In this document: positions 1 through 6,051 of the stretch, in pieces
How positions within the stretch are numbered: position 1 is the first letter of the stretch
Layout of the letters: each line of letters begins with the position of its first letter
DNA from: Flavobacteriaceae bacterium
Lineage (GTDB): Bacteria; Bacteroidota; Bacteroidia; Flavobacteriales; Flavobacteriaceae
DNA length: 7,356 bases
Direction of reading: 5' to 3'
NCBI GenBank assembly: GCA_030618945.1
Contig: JAUXCI010000126.1
Coordinates: 1-7,356, forward strand
Position numbers and translations under genes: made by a program
Notes under the pieces: model-generated
The model's database searches: none
What the model saw: only the letters and a program-made list of their open reading frames with translations
Told to the model about the DNA's origin: nothing

Positions 1-181
1 AGCAGTTACTACACCGGCATTTGTTTCAGATTGGCTGGAGACCCTGGAAGAGATTGCACTGGAGGGCAAAAAAGAGTTTCTGGATAGGGGAGGCGAAGCC
101 TTTATTCACATATCTTGCCTTAACGAAGATAAAGCCTGGGTGGAAGTGATGAAACAATGGATCAATAATTGGCGTCAATAG
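1..181 (+). CDS. hemH: Ferrochelatase, C-terminal end (partial, runs off the left edge)
   Basis: Reading from base 2, an open frame of 59 codons ends with TAG at 179-181. It matches the C-terminal segment of ferrochelatase, which inserts Fe2+ into protoporphyrin IX to make protoheme. The diagnostic stretch is PAFVSDWLETLEEI near the start of the fragment. It corresponds to the family's PxFxxDxxETxxE region, whose Asp and Glu (D10 and E13 of the fragment) align with the active-site D340 and E343 of human ferrochelatase. The position held by His341 in the human enzyme is Trp here; bacterial enzymes vary at this site. After it come the usual GG turn and a final helix (VMKQWINNW). The N-terminal part lies outside the window, so length and start cannot be judged. 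The next gene, hemJ, starts 13 bp downstream, so the two are probably co-transcribed. The family call is firm despite the short fragment. Confidence 0.9.
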   Translation, partial: AVTTPAFVSDWLETLEEIALEGKKEFLDRGGEAFIHISCLNEDKAWVEVMKQWINNWRQ

Positions 182-194
182 AATTTTTAATAAT

Positions 195-746
195 ATGGCT
201 TACCTCTATATAAAATCTTTACACATTATTTTTATAACAACCTGGTTTGCAGGATTATTTTATATTATACGGTTGTTTATTTATTATAAAGAGGCTGAGG
301 AAAAAGAAGAACCAGCCAGGTCAATACTTAAAAATCAATACAGTTTAATGTGTAAAAGGTTATGGTATATCATTACCTGGCCGTCAGCCGTTTTGGCAAC
401 CATATTTGCTGTTTGGCTTTTGATCTTGCAGCCGTTTTGGCTGGAGTCGAACTGGATGATTATCAAATTGGGTTTTGTAGGATTGCTGTTTGCTTATCAC
501 TGGTCATGCCAAGTCATGTATAATCAAATTGACAAAGGATATTTAAAGTATTCTTCAAATAACTTACGTATTTGGAATGAAGTAGCCACCATCATTCTTT
601 TCGCCTGCGTATTTCTTGTTGTATTAAAAACAACTCTTGGCTGGATATTTGGTGTTATAGGAATAGTTGGTGTTTCCATTCTTTTGATGCTGGGAATCAA
701 ACTTTATAAAAAAATCAGGATCAAAAACAACTGGGACGAACAATAG
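195..746 (+). CDS. hemJ: HemJ-type protoporphyrinogen IX oxidase (CopD/UPF0093-like membrane protein)
   Basis: A 183-residue integral membrane protein with about five hydrophobic segments (roughly residues 4-28, 56-80, 86-106, 128-148 and 150-170). The N-terminus has the HemJ signature: a Lys-x-x-His in helix 1 (K7, H10), then WFAGLFY and R26-L-F. Mid-protein there is W-x-x-x-K91-L followed by Y101-H102. In the cyanobacterial enzyme the equivalent helix-1 His and mid-protein Lys are needed for heme binding or activity. HemJ oxidises protoporphyrinogen IX to protoporphyrin IX, the substrate of ferrochelatase, so its position 13 bp after hemH fits well. Automatic pipelines often call such proteins 'CopD family' because of distant similarity. 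The ATG at 195 gives the expected N-terminus directly before helix 1. There is no room for a separate promoter, so it is likely expressed with hemH. Confidence 0.87.
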   Translation: MAYLYIKSLHIIFITTWFAGLFYIIRLFIYYKEAEEKEEPARSILKNQYSLMCKRLWYIITWPSAVLATIFAVWLLILQPFWLESNWMIIKLGFVGLLFAYHWSCQVMYNQIDKGYLKYSSNNLRIWNEVATIILFACVFLVVLKTTLGWIFGVIGIVGVSILLMLGIKLYKKIRIKNNWDEQ

Positions 747-768
747 AAAACGCTAATAATTCTTATCG

Positions 769-1035
769 ATGGAAGACTTAAGTAAAAACAATAAATTATA
801 TGTCGGGTTAATTTTTGACTTGATAGGAATGGCCTCTTATATATTCCCATTTATTGATATAGTATGGGCGCCTTTATCAGCCTATCTCATGATTAGACTG
901 TATAGAGGTAATGTTGGGAAAATTGGTGGTTTAATGTCTTTTTTGGAGGAAGCCATTCCGGGAATGGATTTCTTTCCATCCTTCACTTTAACCTGGTGTT
1001 ATGTATATCTTTTAAACAGAGAAAAGTCTATTTAA
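769..1035 (+). CDS. Small uncharacterised membrane protein, 88 residues
   Basis: I do not recognise a named family. The protein has two adjacent hydrophobic segments (about residues 11-28 and 29-45) and a third near the C-terminus (about 68-82). Between them is a polar stretch with R46, K51 and an acidic patch E60-E61, and then the motif IPGMDFFPSFTLTW (residues 63-76). Acidic residues D17, D30 and D67 lie within or at the edges of the hydrophobic segments, which is more charge than a simple anchor needs. It begins 22 bp after hemJ on the same strand, so co-transcription with hemH-hemJ is likely. That makes a heme-related role possible, but this is inference only. Its last 8 bp overlap the end of the convergent gene. 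The hydrophobic pattern and gene-like spacing support a real gene; the function is unknown. Confidence 0.7.
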   Translation: MEDLSKNNKLYVGLIFDLIGMASYIFPFIDIVWAPLSAYLMIRLYRGNVGKIGGLMSFLEEAIPGMDFFPSFTLTWCYVYLLNREKSI

Positions 1036-1330
1036 AAAACCTTCCCAGACCGAATCTCTGCAGCATCTTTTTCTCCATATTCCAAAAGAATTTTTTCTGC
1101 CCGAATACTGTTCCAACAATTACCAGAGTTATCTGATACACTATAAAAACAACAAAAATTCTTAGGGGCCAAAAAATGATAGGAGCCATTGTTTCTTTTG
1201 ACATCCCTATAAAGTTGGTAATAGGATTCGCCAGAAAAACAGCTAAAGAACCGTTAATGCTGAAAACCAAAAGGATAATAAATATTTGAAAATTAGAATC
1301 AATTCCCCATCGTTCTTTCAATTTTTCCAT
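1028..1330 (-). CDS. DUF6787-like small membrane protein, 100 residues
   Basis: A two-helix membrane protein. A short basic N-terminus (MEKLKERWGI) precedes a first hydrophobic segment at about residues 15-37. A second follows at about 55-77, preceded by the motif FWPLRI (53-58). The C-terminal tail is basic and aromatic (GQKKFFW, then KKMLQRFG). The WGI start, the WPLR motif and the GQ-FFW-EKKM tail match, from memory, a small Bacteroidota family now labelled DUF6787, some members of which were annotated as 'diacylglyceryl transferase'. I see no Lgt catalytic motif, so that older name is not supported. No function is established. The ATG at 1330 (complement) lies just downstream of a good -33/-7 promoter, which predicts a leader of roughly ten bases. 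The gene's 3' end overlaps the convergent 88-residue gene by 8 bp. The DUF number should be checked. Confidence 0.78.
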   Translation of the reverse strand: MEKLKERWGIDSNFQIFIILLVFSINGSLAVFLANPITNFIGMSKETMAPIIFWPLRIFVVFIVYQITLVIVGTVFGQKKFFWNMEKKMLQRFGLGRFFK

Positions 1331-1347
1331 TCTTTCTGAATTTTTGG

Positions 1348-1377
1348 CAAATGTAAGTATTAAATATAAAAATCAAA
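1348..1377 (-). promoter_or_regulatory. Bacteroidota-type promoter for the DUF6787-like gene
   Basis: On the minus strand, TTTG (1377-1374) is followed after 18 bases by TACATTTG (1355-1348). This is a full match to the Bacteroidota -33 TTTG / -7 TAnnTTTG pattern with spacing inside the usual 17-23 range. The start codon at 1330 is 17 bases beyond the -7 box, implying a very short leader. It is inferred from sequence only. Confidence 0.6.
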
Positions 1378-1397
1378 TGATTTTAAATTAAATTGAA

Positions 1398-1405
1398 TAG
1401 ATTTG
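1398..1405 (+). promoter_or_regulatory. Possible -7 element ahead of the SLC1 symporter gene
   Basis: TAGATTTG matches the Bacteroidota TAnnTTTG -7 consensus on the plus strand, 74 bases before the symporter's ATG. No clear TTG appears 17-23 bases upstream; that position is AT-rich, with TTTT nearby. The element is therefore only half supported. It would give a leader of roughly 65-70 bases. Confidence 0.3.
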
Positions 1406-1479
1406 AACTGAATCTCTTATAAGTCATGTTATGCCTTGTATTAGTTAATGTTGAATGTATTTTTAAAATTGTATAGTAG

Positions 1480-2781
1480 ATGAAAAATTTAGCCTTGCAT
1501 TGGAAAATCCTTATAGGAATGGTTCTAGGCGTCGCATTTGGTTTCCTAATGGTTAATTTTTCAGGAGGAAAAGAGCTTGTATTAGACTGGGTCAAACCTT
1601 TTGGCACCATTTTTATCAATGCCTTAAAGTTGATCGCCGTGCCTTTGATTTTGGGCTCTCTTATTTCGGGTGTTTCTGATTTAAAGGATATTTCTAAACT
1701 TTCAAAAATGGGTGGCAAAACGGTAATGATTTATCTTGTCACTACAGTTGTAGCCGTTACAATTGGATTGGTTTTGGTCAATAGTTTTCAACCGGGAAGT
1801 TCGATTTCTGACAAGACCAGAACAGAGTTGGTTTCCAGTTATTCTGAGAGTACTCAGAAATATAAAGATGAAGCTGCTAATCAAAAAAGACAAGGACCTC
1901 TTAACGCTCTGGTAGAGATGGTTCCGGATAATATAATAGGTGCCTCCAGTGAAAATAAAAATATGCTTCAAGTGATCTTCTTTGCCATATTTTTTGGTGT
2001 AGGTCTTATCCTATTACCTGAAGATAAAGCCAAGCCGGTCAAAGATTTTTTTTACAGTTTTAATGAGGTGATTTTGAAAATGATAGACCTTATTATGCTG
2101 GCAGCTCCTTACGGGGTTTTTGCCTTACTGGCAGCCTTAATTGTTGAGTCACCAAGTGCGGATCTTTTTGCTGCTTTGGGTTGGTATGCCCTCACTGTAG
2201 TTTTAGGATTGTTTATGATGATAATGATCTATACCTTGCTGGTGTATATCTTTTCGGGGATGAAGCCTAAAGTTTTTCTTCAGGGAATTTCTCCGGCTCA
2301 ATTACTTGCTTTTTCAACCAGCTCAAGTGCTGCTACCCTTCCGGTAACGATGGAAAGAGTTCATGAACACCTTGGAGTTGAAGAGGAGGTGTCAAGTTTT
2401 GTACTTCCCATTGGAGCGACTATAAATATGGACGGTACCAGTTTGTATCAGGCTGTAGCGGCTGTGTTTATTGCCCAGGCCTTTGGTATGGACCTTAGCC
2501 TTGGTGTTCAATTAGGTATTGTTGCCACCGCTACTCTTGCCAGTATAGGATCAGCGGCCGTTCCCGGAGCGGGAATGGTAATGCTTGTTATTGTTTTGGC
2601 TCAAGCTGGTATTCCAGAGGCAGGTTTAGCACTTATTTTTGCGGTTGACCGACCACTTGACATGTGTAGAACTGTTGTCAATGTAACGGGTGATGCCACA
2701 GTTTCAATGCTGGTTGCTAAGTCAGAAGGAAGATTGGGCAAGCCAATGGTGCAAGACTGGGATGACAATTATAAGAAATAA
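1480..2781 (+). CDS. SLC1/DAACS family dicarboxylate/amino acid:cation symporter, probably Asp/Glu
   Basis: A 433-residue inner-membrane secondary transporter of the glutamate transporter family, which couples uptake to Na+ or H+. All core landmarks are present and in order: the hairpin-1 serine motif SSSAATLP (281-288), the NMDGT cation-site motif (316-320), the hairpin-2 tip VPGAG (361-365), and the TM8 signature D390-RPL-D394-MC-R397-T398-VV-N401-VTG-D405. In archaeal GltPh the residues equivalent to D394, R397, T398 and N401 bind aspartate, its amino group and side-chain carboxylate included. C4-dicarboxylate carriers (DctA) differ here. I therefore favour aspartate/glutamate over succinate or malate, as inference. 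The TM3-TM4 region carries a polar, charged loop (about 105-140). The ATG at 1480 opens directly into the amphipathic first helix typical of the family. The gene stands alone, with a possible -7 box at 1398, and ends 3 bp from convergent fabH. Confidence 0.92.
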   Translation: MKNLALHWKILIGMVLGVAFGFLMVNFSGGKELVLDWVKPFGTIFINALKLIAVPLILGSLISGVSDLKDISKLSKMGGKTVMIYLVTTVVAVTIGLVLVNSFQPGSSISDKTRTELVSSYSESTQKYKDEAANQKRQGPLNALVEMVPDNIIGASSENKNMLQVIFFAIFFGVGLILLPEDKAKPVKDFFYSFNEVILKMIDLIMLAAPYGVFALLAALIVESPSADLFAALGWYALTVVLGLFMMIMIYTLLVYIFSGMKPKVFLQGISPAQLLAFSTSSSAATLPVTMERVHEHLGVEEEVSSFVLPIGATINMDGTSLYQAVAAVFIAQAFGMDLSLGVQLGIVATATLASIGSAAVPGAGMVMLVIVLAQAGIPEAGLALIFAVDRPLDMCRTVVNVTGDATVSMLVAKSEGRLGKPMVQDWDDNYKK

Positions 2782-2784
2782 AAA

Positions 2785-3789
2785 CTACCAACGAATTAAA
2801 ACGCTTCCCCAAGTAAATCCACTTCCAAACGCTGCCAAAAGGACAATGTCATTTTCCTTGACCATTCCTTTTTCCCATGCTTCGCTCAAAGCGATAATTA
2901 TGGACGCAGCAGTCGTATTACCGTAATTCATGATATTGTTGTATACCTGTTCATCTTTTAATTTGAACTTGTGCTGGATAAACTGAGAGATTCTTAAATT
3001 GGCTTGATGGGGTATAAACAAATCAATATCGGTAGAAGCTATATTATTTGTGGTTAAGGCCTCCATCATTACCTCGCTGAATCTAACCACCGCATTCTTA
3101 AATACAAAGGTTCCATCCATATATGGGAAGTAGGAAATGTCTTCTTCATCTGATTCCAATATTTCTGGTACCCAATGCTTGATACTCGGAGATTCTACGA
3201 TCAATTTATCAGCATACTTCCCCTGACTATGCAAATGAGAAGATAAAATACCTTTCTGATTGTCTTCTGTTCTCGAAAGTACGCAGGCTCCGGCGCCGTC
3301 GCCAAAAATTACTGAAACGCCTCTACCTCTAGTCGTTTTGTCTAAACCATTGCTGTGGTATTCTGATCCGATAACGAGAATGTTTTTGTACATACCGGTT
3401 TTTATAAATTGATCAGCGGTAGAAAGGGCATAAACAAAACCAGAGCATTGATTTCTTACGTCTAACGCACCAACTGTTTGCATATCCAACATATCCTGGA
3501 TCTGTACCCCGCAACCTGGAAAATAAAAATCTGGACTTAACGTTGCAAAAACTATAAAATCAATTTCGTCTTTACTTAGTCCCGCCCTTTCAATAGCAAT
3601 TTTAGCGGCTTTGGCGCCCATAGAAGCTGAAGTTTCATCACTACCGTCTTTAATCCAATGCCTTTGCTTGATACCAGTTCTTTCCTGTATCCAAGCATCA
3701 TCAGTATCCATTATTTTGGCTAGGTCATCATTGCTTACAATATTGTCAGGTACATAAAATCCAAGGCCAGTAATTTTTGCGTTATACAT
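2785..3789 (-). CDS. fabH: 3-oxoacyl-ACP synthase III (ketoacyl-ACP synthase III, FabH family)
   Basis: A 334-residue cytosolic condensing enzyme of the thiolase fold. Family members condense a short acyl-CoA with malonyl-ACP to start fatty acid synthesis. The catalytic triad is intact: Cys115 in RNQCSGF, His261 in PHQAN and Asn291 in YGNTTAAS, corresponding to C112, H244 and N274 of the E. coli enzyme. Other landmarks are the N-terminal ERTGIKQRH (36-44), FGDGAGA (162-168) and a C-terminal GSGFTWG (322-328). Relative to E. coli FabH there is a stretch of extra residues before the His, around 195-225, and the Cys is preceded by RNQ rather than the more usual alanine-rich context. There is no rpmF, plsX or other fatty acid gene nearby, so this may be a second paralogue with a different acyl preference. 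The gene is monocistronic as far as can be seen and ends 3 bp from the convergent symporter gene. Confidence 0.9.
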   Translation of the reverse strand: MYNAKITGLGFYVPDNIVSNDDLAKIMDTDDAWIQERTGIKQRHWIKDGSDETSASMGAKAAKIAIERAGLSKDEIDFIVFATLSPDFYFPGCGVQIQDMLDMQTVGALDVRNQCSGFVYALSTADQFIKTGMYKNILVIGSEYHSNGLDKTTRGRGVSVIFGDGAGACVLSRTEDNQKGILSSHLHSQGKYADKLIVESPSIKHWVPEILESDEEDISYFPYMDGTFVFKNAVVRFSEVMMEALTTNNIASTDIDLFIPHQANLRISQFIQHKFKLKDEQVYNNIMNYGNTTAASIIIALSEAWEKGMVKENDIVLLAAFGSGFTWGSVLIRW

Positions 3790-3896
3790 ACTTTTTGCTA
3801 ATTTTTATTTGTTTTTATTGTCGAAAATCGAGAGCTATAAACGATTGGTCCATTACATATCAGTGCAGTTTCACTCATTCTATTCATTCATTAAAA

Positions 3897-3904
3897 CAAA
3901 TATA
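3897..3904 (-). promoter_or_regulatory. Possible -7 element for fabH in the fabH-htpG divergent spacer
   Basis: On the minus strand 3904-3897 reads TATATTTG, an exact TAnnTTTG match, about 107 bases before the fabH start. No TTG-type -33 box is found at 17-23 bases upstream. The whole spacer (3790-4057, 268 bp) is AT-rich and holds no convincing ORF. I could not identify a full-consensus promoter for htpG in it. Confidence 0.3.
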
Positions 3905-4057
3905 AACAATTCGCGTGATTTATTGTTTTTTCATGATACTCAAAGATTGTTGAGGTCTAATGAAACAATTTATGTCATCTTGTCATAATAATCAATTTGG
4001 TACTTGTTTTGATTAGCCACAGTGTACATATTAAAAACATTTAACTAAATAGATATT

Positions 4058-5968
4058 ATGGCAAAAGGAAAAATTAATGTAGCTGTTGAGAATATATTCC
4101 CGTTGATCAAGAGATTTTTGTATTCTGATCATGAAATATTTTTAAGAGAATTGATTTCTAACGCAACGGATGCAACGTTAAAATTAAAACACCTGGCATC
4201 AATTGGAGAGTATAAAGGAAATGTAGATGATGCAAGATTAGAAGTTAAAATTGATAAGAAAGGAAAAAAACTTCACATCATTGACCAAGGAATTGGAATG
4301 TCACAGGATGAAGTGAAAAAATACATCAACGACATCGCTTTTTCGGGTGCTGAAGAATTTCTTGAAAAATTTAAGGATGAAAAGAATGATTCAGGAATTA
4401 TAGGTCATTTTGGTTTAGGATTTTATTCTTCTTTTATGGTTGCGAGTCAGGTTGAAATACATTCAAAATCTTTTAGAGACGAAGATGAAGGAGCCCATTG
4501 GACATGTGATGGTTCTCCGGAATATTCACTTAAAAAATCTAAGAGAACAGATAGAGGAACCGAGATCATCCTACATATAGATGAAGATTCTTTAGAATTC
4601 TTAGAGGAAAGCAGAATTAATGAATTGTTGAATAAATACAATAAATTCATGCCCATCCCTATAAAGTTTGGTACCGAAGAGGTTGCGGATCCTGCACATG
4701 AACCAAAAACAATAAAGGATAAAGAGGGGAAAGAAACTACCGAGCCTCAAAAAATGATTACTGTTGACAAGATCATCAATAATCCTAATCCGGCCTGGAC
4801 CAAACAGCCAAGTGATCTTAAAGATGAAGATTATTCAAGTTTCTATAGAGAACTGTACCCTATGCAATTTGAAGAGCCTTTATTTCATATCCACCTTAAT
4901 GTTGATTATCCATTCAATTTAACAGGAATTCTTTATTTTCCTAAGATGGCAACCAATATGGAAATGCAGAAGGACAAGATTCAACTGTATCAAAAACAGG
5001 TGTTTGTAACTGATAATGTAGAGGGAATTGTACCTGATTTCCTTCAAATGCTAAGAGGTGTTATTGATTCACCTGACATCCCATTGAATGTGTCAAGGAG
5101 TTATCTTCAGGCAGATGGGGCAGTTAAAAAGATTTCATCTTATATCACCAAAAAAGTAGGGGATAAGCTCAGTTCATTGTTTAAAAATGACAGAGAAGTC
5201 TTTGAGAAAAAATGGAACGATGTTAAAATCGTGATTGAATATGGAATGTTGTCAGAACCTAAGTTTTTTGAGAAGGCTCAGAGTTTTGCACTGTATCCAA
5301 CTACAAAAGACGCTTATTTCACGATTGATGAATTAAAAGAAAAAGTTGCAGCTGCACAAACTGATAAGGACGGAAATCTTGTTGTTTTATACGCGAGTAA
5401 TAAAGATGAGCAGCACGGATTTATTGAGGAGGCAGAAGCCAAAGGATATGAAGTATTATTGCTTGATTCTCCTATTATTTCTCATTTGATTCAAAAATTG
5501 GAAACGGAAAATGAAAAAGTGAAATTTGTAAGGGTGGATTCTGATTCTATAGAAAAGCTTATTCAAAAAGATGAAACACAGATTTCCAAGCTTTCTGATG
5601 AGGACCAAGGGAAATTAAAGACTTATATTGAAGAAATTGTACCAAAGGAGAAATATTCGGTTCAATTGGAGGCTCTGGATTCAAAATCAAATCCATTTAT
5701 CATTACCCAACCTGAGTTTATGAGAAGAATGAAGGAGATGCAGCAAACCGGAGGCGGTGGAATGATGGGGATGGGCGCTTTTCCTGAAATGTATAATCTA
5801 GTTGTGAACACGAATAGTGATTTGATGCAAAAGATTATTAAAGCTAAAGGGAAACGCACTGAATACATCAATCAGGCGCTTGATTTGGCCAGATTGTCTC
5901 AGAACCTGCTACAAGGAAAGGAAATGACTGAGTTTATCAAACGAAGTTACCACTTGATGAATAACTAA
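4058..5968 (+). CDS. htpG: Molecular chaperone HtpG (bacterial Hsp90)
   Basis: A 636-residue cytosolic ATP-dependent chaperone, close to the 624 residues of E. coli HtpG, so full length. The N-terminal GHKL ATPase domain shows all its motifs: FLRELISNATDA with E31 (general base) and N35 (Mg2+), DQGIGM (76-81) with adenine-binding D76, the lid glycine motif GHFGLGFYS (116-124), and G167-T168. A charged linker (about 211-232, rich in K, E, D and P) leads to the middle domain. There LNVSRSYLQ (343-351) includes the conserved arginine R346, which contacts the ATP gamma-phosphate. The C-terminal dimerisation domain contains a Gly/Met-rich loop (565-573) in the segment that, by alignment from memory, follows the client-binding helix of E. 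coli HtpG. The C-terminus lacks the eukaryotic MEEVD tail, as expected for bacteria. The ATG at 4058 follows an A-rich leader and gives the standard N-terminus. The gene has its own divergent promoter region and ends at a hairpin terminator, so it is probably monocistronic. Confidence 0.97.
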   Translation: MAKGKINVAVENIFPLIKRFLYSDHEIFLRELISNATDATLKLKHLASIGEYKGNVDDARLEVKIDKKGKKLHIIDQGIGMSQDEVKKYINDIAFSGAEEFLEKFKDEKNDSGIIGHFGLGFYSSFMVASQVEIHSKSFRDEDEGAHWTCDGSPEYSLKKSKRTDRGTEIILHIDEDSLEFLEESRINELLNKYNKFMPIPIKFGTEEVADPAHEPKTIKDKEGKETTEPQKMITVDKIINNPNPAWTKQPSDLKDEDYSSFYRELYPMQFEEPLFHIHLNVDYPFNLTGILYFPKMATNMEMQKDKIQLYQKQVFVTDNVEGIVPDFLQMLRGVIDSPDIPLNVSRSYLQADGAVKKISSYITKKVGDKLSSLFKNDREVFEKKWNDVKIVIEYGMLSEPKFFEKAQSFALYPTTKDAYFTIDELKEKVAAAQTDKDGNLVVLYASNKDEQHGFIEEAEAKGYEVLLLDSPIISHLIQKLETENEKVKFVRVDSDSIEKLIQKDETQISKLSDEDQGKLKTYIEEIVPKEKYSVQLEALDSKSNPFIITQPEFMRRMKEMQQTGGGGMMGMGAFPEMYNLVVNTNSDLMQKIIKAKGKRTEYINQALDLARLSQNLLQGKEMTEFIKRSYHLMNN

Positions 5969-5989
5969 GAGAACAATTATTTTAGCAAA

Positions 5990-6025
5990 AAAAACACCAA
6001 TTGAACTTACTCAATTGGTGTTTTT
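5990..6025. terminator. Bidirectional intrinsic terminator between htpG and the D-Ala-D-Ala dipeptidase gene
   Basis: This is a perfect inverted repeat. CACCAATTGA (5995-6004) pairs with TCAATTGGTG (6011-6020) across a 6-base loop, and flanking A5/T5 runs extend the stem to 15 bp. Plus-strand transcripts of htpG end in a U-rich tail (6021-6025). Minus-strand transcripts of the dipeptidase gene end in an even longer U run, from the A8 tract at 5987-5994. It lies 21 bp after the htpG stop and 26 bp beyond the dipeptidase stop, so it can serve both convergent genes. Confidence 0.9.
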
Positions 6026-6051
6026 CATTAAATCAATAAATCATTAATCTA

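Noticed and set aside
1383..1971. Two minus-strand open frames (1383-1718 and 1702-1971) antisense to the symporter
   Set aside because: They lie opposite a strongly conserved transporter gene, and their predicted proteins are low-complexity with no recognisable motif. They are shadows.
2690..2926. Plus-strand open frame spanning the symporter and fabH ends
   Set aside because: It overlaps two well-supported genes in other frames, and its product has no coherent domain or membrane pattern.
3873..3892. CATT-rich short tandem repeat in the fabH-htpG spacer
   Set aside because: Only about three to four imperfect units in AT-rich DNA, which is expected by chance.
3997..4013. Sigma-54-like sequence TTGGTAC-N5-TTGAT upstream of htpG
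   Set aside because: The spacing fits the -24/-12 pattern, but the critical -12 GC is GA and the -24 box is imperfect. I see no enhancer-type regulator site to support it.
4447..5871. Minus-strand open frames 4447-4656 and 5662-5871 inside htpG
   Set aside because: Antisense to conserved Hsp90 coding sequence; no features of a real protein.
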